Assembly (NCBI GenBank): GCA_916048095.2
Contig: OU696593.1
Coordinates: 2,600,001-2,664,000, forward strand
DNA length: 64,000 nt
Reading direction: 5' to 3'
Source: Sacculina carcini
Lineage: Eukaryota > Arthropoda > Thecostraca > Sacculinidae
The notes beneath the pieces are model-generated. The model had not been told where the DNA came from and ran no database searches. It saw nothing but the letters and a program-made list of their open reading frames with translations. Shown here piece by piece: positions 9,282 to 19,400 of this stretch. The position numbers were made by a program, and so were the translations under genes. Each line of letters starts with the position of its first letter. The stretch's first letter is position 1.

Positions 9282-10681
9282 CAGTGTTCTTCAACCTTTT
9301 CTAAGATCATGCACCCTTCCGGGAGCTCTTGAAAAATTCATGTACCCTAACGCCGTCGGCAAAAATAAAATAAAATAAAAGTAACATTGTTTTTTTATTT
9401 TTAAGACCGAAAATATATAAATAAAAGTATTAGGCCTCTATTTTAAATATAAAAAATAGCTACTTGGTCCTAAACAATTATATAGGTGGTAACTGTATAA
9501 TAAAACAATATAATTATATGTGTATACCTTTTGTATTTCTATTTTTAAATGTACAAATAATGTGATTTTTCAAATGGTTTGAAAAAAAACAAATGGAATA
9601 TCACATTGTATACACACAAGTTATAAAACAGCAAATTAAAAAGGTTTTATATTCAGTGGCTGGGTTGCTGCTGCATTGTTCCAACAATCTTTTCAAAGCG
9701 AGGTTTTATTTCACTTTCCAGTGCCCCCCTCATCAGATAATCCACATCTTGTAACTGGTTTCGCTTTTTTGTTTTAATATCCACCAGATTAGAGAAGCCT
9801 TTCTCTGCCAGATATGTTGTTGGCATCCGCACTAGATAAGTCATGGCCATTCGTGCAAGTTCTTGGTACTCTGGAATTCCTAAAAGTGAGCACCAGAAAT
9901 ATCCATAGTAGGAGAATTCATGGAATGATGACTTCTGTGCAAAATCAGTGGACAGTTCTAGCAAAGTAGGTGTCAATGATTCCAGATTGGCTAATCTGGT
10001 ATTAGCTGAGACAAAGGGGTTCACAATCCACATACATTCTTCGAGTGCTCTTGCCTCTTGATCAGGGAAATAGATACTAAACTTCTTTTCCAGACTGTCC
10101 AGATGAAAAATAACAAAGTCCTTAATATTTTCTTCCAGCGAAGGAGATAGCACTTCCCAGTTGCACTCTTTCACGAACTGATCAAGGAAGGAGAAACTAC
10201 CGAAGTCCTTAGTTTCAACTTTTCTTTTCCATAACCCAATCTTTAACTTGAAAGCTTCAATCTTGCCAGTGACATCAAAAATATCCCCAACAAAGCCTTG
10301 AAGGGATAGGTTTAATTGATTCAGTTTCTCAAAGATACAAGCCATGTATGATTATCTGGCAATCCAGTAGTTGTCCTGGAGCTTGACAGCCCTTTCGTCT
10401 TCTTCTTCTGTCAGAAATACACACACTTCTTCTCTTAGTGTTAGAAATCTGTTCAACACTTTGCCACAAGACAACCAACGAACTTCTGCATGAAGTAGGA
10501 GCTTAGAAAATTCTGCATCCATTTCTTTGCAAAGCTGTTCAAACATGCGACTCTTTTTTGCTTTTGCACGGATATTATTCACTATCTTTACCACATCACT
10601 GATGATTTCGTCAAAACCACTTTCCCCCACATTTGACAGTAAATTCTTGGCAGCCAATGCCTCCCGATTTGAAGACTTAGA
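9282..10681 (-). mobile_element. hAT transposon, 5'-truncated
   Basis: The right end on the minus strand starts CAGTGTTCTTCAACC at 9282, a typical hAT terminus. The transposase on the minus strand is hAT-type. The flanks CTCTAAGT (9274-9281) and GTCTAAGT (10682-10689) agree in 7 of 8 bases, fitting the 8-bp duplication of hAT elements. The transposase N-terminus and the other CACTG terminus are missing. In their place is a 14-bp inverted copy of the flanking LINE sequence (10668-10681). It splits LINE-A2. Confidence 0.85.
9653..10657 (-). pseudogene. hAT transposase, C-terminal two thirds (one stop)
   Basis: Encodes the RNase H-like catalytic core and C-terminal dimerisation region of a hAT transposase of the Charlie/ZBED type, a cut-and-paste enzyme. 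Visible motifs are [16 protein letters not shown] and LREEVCVFL, then ACIFEKLNQLNLSLQG, and near the end TTYLAEKGFSNLVDIKTKKR, the hAT dimerisation motif. A single in-frame TAA (10352-10354) lies between WIAR and SYMACIF, so the frame is otherwise intact over about 330 codons. The BED finger and N-terminal part are absent. Confidence 0.9.
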
Positions 10682-10696
10682 GTCTAAGTCTTCAAA
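10668..10696. repeat. 29-bp perfect palindrome at the hAT/LINE junction
   Basis: TTTGAAGACTTAGA (10668-10681), one G, then its exact reverse complement (10683-10696). The right arm is LINE-A2 sequence; the left arm replaces the missing hAT end. Confidence 0.9.
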
Positions 10697-10880
10697 AAAG
10701 TAGAGCCAAAAAAGATATAAAGAAGTACAGTTTCCCTCAACGTAGTATAGATTTTTGGAATAGAATACCGCAAATTATAATAGGACAGCAAACAACAAGT
10801 AAATTCAAAGAAAATTATGATCTCTGGAAGGCAGGAGACACGAGCTTCTGACTCATTCCTGCGCGAACAGCTCGGTAAGA
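10690..10880 (+). pseudogene. LINE-A2, 3' segment
   Basis: Continues LINE-A2 after the hAT insertion: [15 protein letters not shown], then [12 protein letters not shown] and LWKAGDTSF with a stop near 10,850. It matches the 3' end of LINE-A1 almost motif for motif (CTCATTCCTGCG, then TAAGAACACACA) and also ends in a CA run. Confidence 0.85.
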
Positions 10881-10929
10881 ACACACATACACACACACAC
10901 ACAAACACATACACTAACACAAATGCATG
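10879..10929. repeat. (CA)n tail of LINE-A2
   Basis: Imperfect CA run interrupted by ATA and AAA, directly after the LINE-A2 3' end. Confidence 0.85.
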
Positions 10930-13405
10930 CATTCACAAAGTAAAAGATGGAGAGGGAGAGAGCAGAGAGAAAATCACACCATATATTCATCGCTAGTGTA
11001 CACAATGTTAACCAAGATATGATAGGACTTCAACAAAAAAAAATTCTTAGAGTGTTTTTGAAGAGGAATAGAAGTGATAGAACGCAGTGTTGGGGACAGC
11101 TTATTGTAAATACGGGGTCCTAAGATAGATAGACAGCAATTATAGCGAGAATGTCTAGAAGGAGAGCAGGCTCCAATAAGAGACGAGAATCATCAGTTGA
11201 CCTAAGTATACGAGTAGATTTCTTGAAGGATAGAAGTTCAAATAAGTACGATGGCTTACGGAGAATAAGATTGGAATGGATGATCAAACAGATGCGGTAG
11301 TCAATAAGCGCCTTAATAGGAAGAAGTCCCAATTTTTGTAGATAGGGAGAGACATGAGAGCCAGCAGGGAGATTGTAGATTAGACGACAAGCTTTACTAA
11401 TAACAGATTGAAGTTTGCGAAGCTGGCGGTGGTTCAGAGAAAGATAGAGCGAGCAACAGTATTGCACCCTACTGAGAATGAAAGAATTAGCCAGTTTGAA
11501 AGCAGCAGAGACAGTTGAACATCTACGGATAGAATAGATTCGCCTAATGTGAAAGTTACATACCCTAATGATATCAGAGATGTATGGTTCAAAAGAAAGA
11601 GAATCATCTAGCAAGACACCTAAGCTACGAACAGATTTAGAGAGAGGAACAGATAGACAAGTTAAACTTCTAGAAGATTGAAAAAGGATAAATTTTGTCT
11701 TATCCGGATTGAGCTTGAGATGGTGGGACAAAGACCAGGTTTCAATGTCATCCAAGAGAGAAGAAACAGAAGATTGGGAAATAGTATCAGACGAGAGAAT
11801 AATTTGGATGTCATCCGCAAAGATTTGGAAAGTGACATCATGACGATGAAGGATTTCACCTATGGAGGTTAAGTAAATATTAAAAAGGAGAGGGCCTAGG
11901 ACGGACCCCTGTGGGACACCGTATGAGAGTGGGAAAGACTCACTACAAGAATCACTGGTACAAACAAGCTGAGATCGTGAAAGAAGATAAGAGCGGAAGA
12001 ATGATAGTGCAGCGCCACAAATACCTAGGTTGGATAGAGTATTGAGTAGAATTAGATGATCAACAGTGTCAAAAGCCGCAGAGAAGTCCAGTTGAATGAG
12101 AAGAACATCCTTAAAAGCAAGAGTAGATTTAAGATTAGTCATAGAGGAAGAGAAGCGAGGTTTCTGCTGAGTGAAAACTACGGAAGCCTGATTGTTCAGG
12201 GAGAAATAGATCATGGCGCTCAAGGTAGTCCGAAATCTAGACATAAGCGGCCATTTCAAGCGATTTGGATAGCCAAGGAATTCTAGAGATAGGACGATAG
12301 TTAGACAAACAATTGGGATCAAGGTTAGGTTTTTCAGGATAGGGAGAATACTTGCGCTTTTAGACGCAAGGAATTCACCGAGAGAGAAAGACGAATTGAT
12401 AAAATAGGTGATGAAAGGAAGAAGTAACTCAATACAGTTGGGGATTCGAGCAAGGTTAATAGGGTCCAGGGAGGAAGAACGAGTGTGCACACGCCTCAGT
12501 AGTAGCCTGCAATCAGAGATGGAAATCGGAAGGAAAGAATGAAAAATGGCGGAGGTGGTGGGAGAAAAAGACAATGTAGCAGGAGGGAAACGACAGCATA
12601 TATTCGAAATTTTATTCTCAAAGAAATGAGAGAATAGTGAAGGTAGGCGAGTTGGGTCACTATCAGGAAACACAAGGGTATTAGATTTACCTAGGAGTTT
12701 ATTGAAAATATTCCAGAGGGATTTACTGTTGAGACAGGAGGAAATTTTATTATTATAATAGAATTTTTTGGCGTCCTCACACAATATATGATGGTGACGC
12801 CGTGCAACACAATAAAATTGCCATGATGCATCATTTTTCAGACGCAACCAATGGCGCTCAAGTCGTCTAAGAGAAGTTTTGGAGCTACGAATTTCACTAT
12901 TGAACCAGGGACTATGAAGAGATGAAGAGGAACGGAACTTCTTAACAGGAACAAACTGATCTCTAAGAAATTCAAGACAGGAGTTGAAATATTTACAGAG
13001 ATCATAAGGGGGTAAGAAACAAAACGAATCACAATTGAAAAAAGAAAATATCTGGTTACATAAAGAGTCGTAGTCAACAGTAAGATAATCTAGAAACGTG
13101 ACAGTTTTATGCGATCTTAAGCTGAGAGGAATAAGCGCGGAAAATTCAATTAAGGAGTGATCTGAAACAGAGGAATCAATAGGGAAGATAGTGAAATCCT
13201 TGATAGAAATAGGGGAGTCACTGAATGAGAGCACTATGTCGAGGGTGTGACCATGTTCATGAGTAGAACCGCATACATGATTTGCTAAGCCATAGGAAGA
13301 TATAAATTAAAAAAACGAAGAAGAACACGATTTGAGATGAGGGGCATCCAGCCAAAGATTAAAATCGCCGCAAAAGAGAATCCTAGAAGAAAGCATAGAA
13401 CATAA
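10930..13405 (-). pseudogene. LINE-B: L2-like LINE, 5'-truncated, ORF2
   Basis: Starting at its 5' break near 13,405 the minus strand reads the end of the endonuclease (RILFCGDFNLWLDAP, HTLDIVLSF, SDHSLIEF). A linker follows, then reverse transcriptase: QLDFSAAFDTVDH, YGVPQGSVLGPLLFNIYL and FADDIQI (catalytic Asp pair, near 11,800-11,830), then LNPDKTKFILF and KSVRSLGVLLDDSL. The open frame runs 13,234-11,120 but changes frame near 12,170-12,330, and another shift near 11,120 leads to LGPRIYNKLSPTLR. A stop near 13,300 interrupts the endonuclease. The motifs fit the L2/CR1 group. It is dead, and its 5' end abuts a (TG)n(CA)n tract. Confidence 0.88.
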
Positions 13406-13410
13406 ACATA

Positions 13411-13446
13411 AACATGTGTGTGTGTGTACACACACACACACACACT
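13411..13446. repeat. (TG)n(CA)n palindromic tract
   Basis: CATGTGTGTGTGTG joined to TACACACACACAC: a self-complementary dinucleotide tract able to form a cruciform. It lies at the 5' truncation point of LINE-B. Confidence 0.85.
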
Positions 13447-14210
13447 TATTAATATTTATTGTTATGTATTGATGGTTGTTATTTACTGAATCACATATTT
13501 ATTGTTGATTGCTGTTATTTATTGATGAACGTGGGCGGAGTGACATTGTGAAGTGTTATCGGATGATGGTTTATTATTTATTGTTATTTATTCATTATTT
13601 TCTTTTTCAATTCTGTTTCTATAATTTTTTCTTTTCGAACTCTCTTTCTCTCTGAATCTTTTGGGCGCTTCCGGTACATGGGACCACCTTAGGGTGGTAA
13701 TAGTGCTTGCACTCTTCCCATTCTACTGGATTTGCCTGTAATTAATAATAATAATAATAATTAATTGCGTATGAATTAATATGACCAGAGTCTATGCGAG
13801 ACATTATGCCTCCCTGAAGGCAATACCGAGGCTCCCATTATACAAGAAAAGTATAATGGGATCCCAGTAAGTAAAGCACTGTTATAATAGAAGTCCGACC
13901 TTGGGAAAATGCAGTTACGAGCCATACATTGAGTTACGGACTCCGTTGAGTTACGGACTCCATTGAGTTACGGACTTTTATGCGCTTCTTTAAGATATTT
14001 TTCAGTATCGTACGTGAGGCAACGGAGTTCCTCAACACTCGGGCCCCCGGCCGCAGGGTTCGAGAGGCGGTTGCTACGGCTCTGTATATTCGGCAAGAGG
14101 TCAAGCCAAGCGTTCCCCGAAATGACTCAGTATCTTAATTGAACAAATCCAGATTAAACTAATCGGATGAATATGTAAGTGAGCAATTTGATTGACGTAA
14201 TTGTACTGAC
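13447..14210. other. Intron sequence with retroelement 3'-tail-like piece
   Basis: Contains CACTCTTCCCATTCTACTGG and GATTTGCCTG followed by (AAT)n at about 13,710-13,763. Nearly the same block recurs at 19,180-19,240, also followed by AAT-rich sequence, suggesting a shared LINE/SINE 3' end. A 17-bp repeat lies at 13,928-13,978. The remainder has no recognised feature. Confidence 0.5.
13928..13978 (+). repeat. 17-bp tandem repeat, 3 units
   Basis: Three units with the core TTGAGTTACGGACTCC (13928-13944, 13945-13961, 13962-13978), the last ending in TTT. Confidence 0.9.
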
Positions 14211-14483
14211 TGCTCGTTATAGTGAATCTCCTGCGAGTCGCACTCAGCATCAGGAATCAGCTTGAAGGTGGGCGGGAAAGTGATTTTTTCCTCCTGAAAT
14301 GAGTCAAACACTTGGCCTGCTCTCTTGGCCAGCGTCAGCTCATCCTGCCGGAGAAGTTCTTGAAAGTCGCCACCACTACGGATCGTCTGCATAACACTCT
14401 CGATGTACTCTTGATTGGTCTTCGGTTCATTCTCATTCATGTCAGTAAGCCGGAAGTTGAGATCGCCCAGCCATAAGACCAAG
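14211..14483 (-). CDS. Inositol polyphosphate 5-phosphatase, exon with WLGDLNFR motif
   Basis: 273-bp internal exon. The acceptor AG precedes 14,483; its first base completes the codon left open by the upstream exon, giving H-N-LVLWLGDLNFR. The WLGDLNFR motif contains catalytic Asp and Asn residues of the 5-phosphatase family. Further on are LLRQDELTLAKRAGQVFDSF and ITFPPTFKLIPD, matching the family block where EKDQL, FQEG and FPPTYK usually stand. The donor is GAGCA/GTCAGT at 14,211/14,210, phase 2, which agrees with the exon at 932-1076. The intron that follows on the minus strand is 13,134 bp and holds the nested retroelements. Confidence 0.93.
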
Positions 14484-14971
14484 CTGTCAGCAACAAACGT
14501 GATCATACACATTCAAATGATGTATTGTATTGGATTTGACACTCCTCCACATAGTTGTTCTTATAGACATGACACATGTATACAGACATGGATATACAGA
14601 CATAAGCACAAGTACGTTATTTATCGCAACAATCAGCAAAACAGTTAGGAAAATATATTAATAAAACCTAAAACGAGTAGAAAATTCTGTAAAATCGTGT
14701 AAAATGAAGTAATACCAACGGTGGACAGAAAGAAGAAAAAATAGGATATGTTTTGTGGAACAGATAAATGACAAGGCGTGGTGTGATTGTATACAGTGAG
14801 TGAGAGAGACAATGAGATATTATGTTTGAGTGTGTGAGCGTGGTAGTGTACCTGATTGTGTGAGGGTTTGCCTTTATGATATGTGTGTGTTAGCCAAGTG
14901 TTCATGCCCCGCGGCGGTGAGCAAGTGACCAACTCGTCGCTCATTGGTCGCTACAGTGTCTGTATGCGATT
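14484..14971. other. Intron, no recognised feature
   Basis: Between the exons ending at 16,051 and starting at 14,483 on the minus strand. It contains some short AG-rich and GT-rich stretches and the flank of a MITE; I see no exon or element ends. Confidence 0.5.
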
Positions 14972-14979
14972 GTTTGAAC

Positions 14980-15772
14980 CAGGGTTTGTTTGGTTTAAAC
15001 CAAATGGTTTAAACCAAGTGGGTTTTTATATAAAAAAGATGCGTTTTTTAAATTGTCTTTTTGTTGACTGAAATTAATTTTCTTATCAAATATTTTCAGG
15101 AATAAGTAAATGAGTTCATTGATAAAGTTATAAAGCTTCATAAATATTACTTTTTGGCATGATTTCATGGGTTTACACGATATGGGAAACGTTTTTATTA
15201 ACATTTTTGGTTTTTGCTGGGGAAGCATTGTAGTTGGTAATATTTGAAGAATACTACATTTCTACGACAAAACATTTGAGTTTCTATGAAAAACACTATT
15301 TTTAGAAACCTCAGAGTTAAAAAGAGTTATCCTTAAGTTATAAAAACTGTGTTCACTCTGAAAACAAACATGAATTATCTTCCATGGACAAAGCGATTTT
15401 TAGTCACTAGGCTTCCATAAATAAGGCCACTGGGTATTTGGATTTGGACTTTGCAAACATATGTGGGTGTTTAAAATCGACTGCTTTCGCAATTGGAAGC
15501 GGTTTAAAACTTATGTTGCCTACAGATGCTACAAGGTGAAATTCAAGATCCTGTGTAAACATATTTATGATTTTCATATTTTTCTTTTTTTGATGTTTAC
15601 AAAACTCTTGGTAAGTGGTACTAAAATGTGTTTAAATATATAATAAACAGCATGACACAATCCTTTTTTATTTGTGTGTGCAAAGTGTAAAAAGCAAAAA
15701 AAAAAACAATGTTTTTTTGTTTTTTCTAAAAAAATGGTGTTTGTTTTTAAAACCCCGTTTTTTCAGACCCTG
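14980..15772. mobile_element. 793-bp hAT-type MITE (copy 1)
   Basis: Termini CAGGGTTTG and CAGACCCTG are imperfect inverted repeats. The flanks GTTTGAAC at 14,972-14,979 and 15,773-15,780 are an exact 8-bp target duplication, as for hAT transposons. Just inside the left end is GGTTTAAACC repeated, itself palindromic. The interior is AT-rich with T/A runs and no transposase. A second copy with its own target duplication is at 26,612-27,395. Confidence 0.92.
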
Positions 15773-16050
15773 GTTTGAACTGTGCGTGTGTGTGTGTGGG
15801 TGTGAGCGAGTGCGTGACCGGGCGTGCTCCGGTATGTGACGGTGTGAATGTGGATGCGTGTTGGACAGTCACACTTGATCATCGTCATGGCGTGACGTCT
15901 TGTAGACCGCATGGGCATCACTGCCCCACGCGCGCCTCTCCGTAAATGTATGTCTGTCTGTTTTAGTTTTTTGTTGTCTTCTACACATGAAGGTGAAGTT
16001 GAAATGAGAAGTGAAGTTTCACAGGAGTCAAGTGGTTAAGCCAGACTCAC

Positions 16051-16223
16051 TTGTGTTCCAAAGGCGTCTGCGATGATGAGCCGAATTTTAGCCCATTTAC
16101 GATGGCATGGTATTGATCAATGCGATCTTCCAGCTGACCACGGTGTGGTGCGAGGTGGCTATTGATAACACACACACTGTGCCCGTGCACGCACAGTGAT
16201 ACACCCACCGCCCCTTTGTTGCC
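16051..16223 (-). CDS. Inositol polyphosphate 5-phosphatase, exon with GNKGAV motif
   Basis: 173-bp exon. The acceptor GCCAG precedes 16,223; the exon opens in phase 0 with GNKGAVGVSL, completing the upstream exon's GFLGIF to give the classic G-I-x-G-N-K-G-A-V block. Next comes CVINSHLAPH, the conserved (C/L)x(N)(S/C)HLxAH segment with an active-site His, then an acidic helix (LEDRIDQYHAIV). The donor is CACAA/GTGAGT at 16,051/16,050, phase 2. Confidence 0.94.
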
Positions 16224-16404
16224 CTGGCGACAGCAGTGATACGAGGGTGTGTTCACTCAAACCAGCGCTTATTCACATTTGTCAGTTTCAACACCATTTT
16301 CAAACCAGCAATCTCGAGTTATTTCTGCACCTCTATCCATTATTGAATTCGATTCAAATCTATTTCTTCGCAGACTGTATATATTAAGCTGTTACTGTTT
16401 ATAC

Positions 16405-16600
16405 CAGTGCTACTCAAAGTGTGGTACGCGTACCGGTGACGGTACGCGAGTCATCGTCTACCGGTACGTGGAGATTTTCTAGAAAAGAAAGAAACAGTAG
16501 TCAAACTGAATATTTACTGAATATTGCTTCACTTGCCGGTCCCTGACACATTGAAAAAAACCCTGCCGGTCCGCCACATCAGATAGTTTGAGAAGCACTG
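16405..16600. mobile_element. 196-bp hAT-type MITE in an intron
   Basis: Terminal inverted repeats CAGTGCTACTCAAA and, reversed, CAGTGCTTCTCAAA. The flanks GTTTATAC at 16,397-16,404 and 16,601-16,608 are identical, an exact 8-bp target duplication. The interior has ACGCGTACCGGTGACGGTACGCG, partly self-complementary. Too short to encode anything; it would need a hAT transposase in trans. Confidence 0.95.
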
Positions 16601-16847
16601 GTTTATACGATAGTAAGTAAGAACACTAAGCAATAGGTTATTTATCAGGAAAAATTATATAGCATAGGGGTCATGTATTTTCTTTACATATTCATGAAAA
16701 ATATATGTCAATTTATTTTCTGCAGAAATCCCCGCACACGTTTAGCAAATGCGTCTTATCACAGGAATAGATATTCATACATTCCATATATCTTTCACTG
16801 TAGCGACCTATTGACGTCATTGAGAAATTACTCGAATTTCTACTCAC

Positions 16848-17004
16848 AAATATTCCGAGAAATCCCAGACGTAGCACGCTGGTGGCCACCAGTGCCACAT
16901 TACGTGCGTGTTTTTTGCTGACAAATATACACAACTTCATGCCATAGGTATTCTCACAGGCCAATTCCTCATAAGACTGTCTCTCAACCGTACTTAGCGT
17001 TGCC
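16848..17004 (-). CDS. Inositol polyphosphate 5-phosphatase, upstream exon
   Basis: Encodes SYEELACENTYGMKLCIFV and ends LGFLGIF at a GTGAGT donor (16,848/16,847), phase 0. It joins in frame to the GNKGAV exon. The family has here a segment with G-M-x-L-x-x-F-V and T-G-x-G-G. The 5' border is less sure: an acceptor TTGTCAG gives 17,004 (phase 2), with a TG-rich tract before it; an alternative AG at about 16,976 would shorten the exon. The earlier exons that should carry the TWNV and GLQE motifs were not found up to 24 kb. Confidence 0.8.
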
Positions 17005-17008
17005 CTGA

Positions 17009-17010
17009 CA

Positions 17011-17079
<69 letters not shown>
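17009..17079. repeat. (CA)n(TA)n microsatellite
   Basis: A short CA run followed by about 54 bp of TA. It lies just before the acceptor of the phosphatase exon and may serve as its pyrimidine/TG-rich tract. Confidence 0.9.
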
Positions 17080-17081
<2 letters not shown>

Positions 17082-18160
17082 TTCATGCAGCATGGTTGCC
17101 GTTTTTACGCATGAATGTTTGTCTGTGTGCATGAATGCGTGTGTGTGTATATGGGTGTATGTGTATGTATATACATCTTTGTTTCTCCCTCATGGTGGAG
17201 GCGAATCACGATATAAACATCTTCCTTGTCGTTTTGCTGATAATTAATCTTCAATCACATTATATGTGCATTTATCACTGTCCCAGCGCCTGGACGTCGT
17301 GGGAAATGCATGCTTTGAATACAGTTGAAGTGAGAATGTTGCGTCTCGAATGTGTGTGTCTGAATTGGACTCACTTGACATCGAGATACCACGTGTCTGA
17401 CGATAATAACCAGCCGAAGAAACTGTTACTCCAAAAACTGAGCTCCTGAAAACTGTAGATGAAATTCAATGATTCAATCCAACAGTGAGTTTAACTGTTC
17501 GATTGTGAAAATCTCAATTAATATTGGCGGCTATTCTTTCTGCATTGCTTATATCTATATAACTCGAATGCAGTCGTTTTTAACCTTATTGGAGGCATTG
17601 CACATAAGATCGAGAAATGCATTAGTTGAATCCTTTCTGCTTAAAGTATTATGAAAAAATCACCAATCACGTACAATCAAGACAGTCACACAAGTAGGCT
17701 ACCACTGAATGGATCGAGTTGCTTGCAGAACAGATATCAAGGACAAGCGATGTGGCGTGATTATAACTCCAGCCAATGATGACCAATCTGAGTTTGACGT
17801 CACAAATCATAAAACTGATTGAACCAACCCCTGGAACTGATTCACCGAGCCGCTAGGCTTCCATGGAACCTAGGACTGAGAACCACTGTTTAAAGGTATG
17901 TGAAAAATTCGTTCAACGTTAATATTGTGTGATTATTTGTTCAAAGAGGCGGCATATACCCGATGGCGTATACATCGGTTTGATCGCCGGAATTGAGACC
18001 AAGCAATCCACGATAATTCAAGCACGTTCGTGACGACTGCTGCCCGACATTGTAGGTTATTGCTCGAACACTGCCACACACATACACACATGCACAATAA
18101 TTAGTCTTAACAATTAGTAATTTATGTATAAGCTATATTAATTGTATAATAATACCTTTT
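17080..18160. other. Intron or upstream DNA with a decayed hAT piece
   Basis: About 17,590-17,888 looks like a decayed hAT non-autonomous copy. It ends GGACTGAGAACCACTG at 17,888. Parts, such as GAATCCTTTC and AAGTATTA, match the 20,691-21,110 copy in the opposite orientation. The left end is not clear. The remainder has no recognised feature. Confidence 0.45.
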
Positions 18161-18299
18161 ACAAGGGGTGCCAGACAAGACTCAGTCAGCTTATTGGTAG
18201 TTTCTCAGTGTATCATAATCTGATTGTCATCTCAAATCATCATTTATCATCATCTTAAGGTCTTATCATTTTATCATAATATCATCATTAACTCGGCGG

Positions 18300-18425
18300 A
18301 TGTGATGACATGCGGTGACAGCGAGCTGCACGGGACACACCTCTGTGTGTGTTGATAAGCTTCAACTTGTTCCCGTATAGCAGCTTTCATTTGAGGTCTT
18401 TAGATTTAACCTTTAACCTTTCTCT
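18300..18425 (+). repeat. Dispersed repeat (partner at 22,893-22,997, inverted)
   Basis: Shares GCGAGCTGCACGGGACACACC-like and AAGCTTC blocks and a TTAACCTTTAACCTT end with 22,893-22,997 in reverse. I cannot assign a class. Confidence 0.6.
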
Positions 18426-18532
18426 CATGTCATCATCTTATTGGTAGTATCTAGCACGATCTAGTACGATGAACAAAATACTCGCACGACTAAATGGACA
18501 AAGATGATATACTCGAAAACGACAAGAGCGAA

Positions 18533-18680
18533 AGCACACACACACACATACACACACATATACACATACACATACACACACACATACACACACATACACA
18601 CATACACACATACACACACACACGTACACACATACACACACACACATACACACACACATACACACACACATACACACACA
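18533..18680. repeat. (CA)n/(CATA) compound microsatellite
   Basis: About 148 bp of CACACA with regular ATAC interruptions. All long open frames here are by-products of this repeat. Confidence 0.95.
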
Positions 18681-19159
18681 CGGACAATGTTCAGAAGCCC
18701 AAAGCTACAAGAACTTACGCACAAAGAGCGAGGAAGTGAAAAAGTCAGCTAGAAAATGGAGGCAGCAAGCGTCGATCATTCGACTTGTTCAGATAGATTG
18801 AATATCATTAGGCCAGCCAGCCAGCATTAGAACAAAACAATGCTAGAAGAGATAAAGTTGCAATTCAGCATTGTCTCATTGCAAGCAGCAGTTTGCAAAG
18901 TTATCTCCTTTCAAATCACCAAAGCCAGAAAAATACCAATTTTGTCACACAAATTGCAGGATAAAAAGATATTTAACTCTGATATTGTCTCCCAATCAAA
19001 ATTTAAATAGGCTTACTAGGTATAGTTTATGAATCAAACATCAACTCCAATAACATATTGGTTCAGGAAATAAGATCTCTGGAAGCACATGTCACGACCT
19101 TGAAATACTTGCAATGTATCACACACTCGTAGATATACATTGTAGATATTGCAGTACAT
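18681..19159. other. No recognised feature
   Basis: Unique-looking AT-rich DNA; I see no exon, element end or repeat. Confidence 0.4.
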
Positions 19160-19240
19160 CTTTTAACTCAGGGCCACCCCAGGGTGCCTGCACTCTTCCC
19201 ATGCTACTGGATTTGCTTGTTATTAATAATTATAGTAATA
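19160..19240 (+). repeat. Retroelement 3'-end-like block
   Basis: TGCACTCTTCCCATGCTACT and GGATTTGCTTG, then AAT-rich sequence; the same block occurs at about 13,705-13,765. Two copies with the same order and a simple tail suggest a LINE or SINE 3' end. Confidence 0.5.
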
Positions 19241-19298
19241 ATTACCTGATTGTTTCGGCCGAGTAGCATTTGAGTGTCAGCTGTTGACAATAACAACA

Positions 19299-19400
19299 AC
19301 ACCAAACATCAATATACAACACCAAACATCACCAACACCAAACATACAATAACAATTATGACAACACCAAACATCAATAACAATAGCAAATTATGACAAC
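19299..19400 (+). repeat. ACACCAAACATC degenerate tandem repeat
   Basis: Four to five copies of a CAACACCAAACAT core separated by AAT-rich spacers. Confidence 0.7.

Noticed and set aside
14040-14110. GGGTTCGAGAGGC as a tRNA or tRNA-derived SINE B box
   Set aside because: No matching A box, acceptor stem or cloverleaf could be drawn around it.
15461-15643. Open frame MWVFKIDCFRNWKRFK, repeated at 27,079
   Set aside because: It lies inside both MITE copies, is short, has no recognised domain and differs in its 3' half. Shared because the DNA is repeated, not because it codes.
16673-16921. Plus-strand 82-codon frame
   Set aside because: Antisense shadow of the phosphatase exon at 16,848-17,004.
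18438-18752. Several open frames with (TH)n, (CV)n or (VY)n repeats
   Set aside because: They are translations of the CA/CATA microsatellite in each frame; no conserved protein segment.
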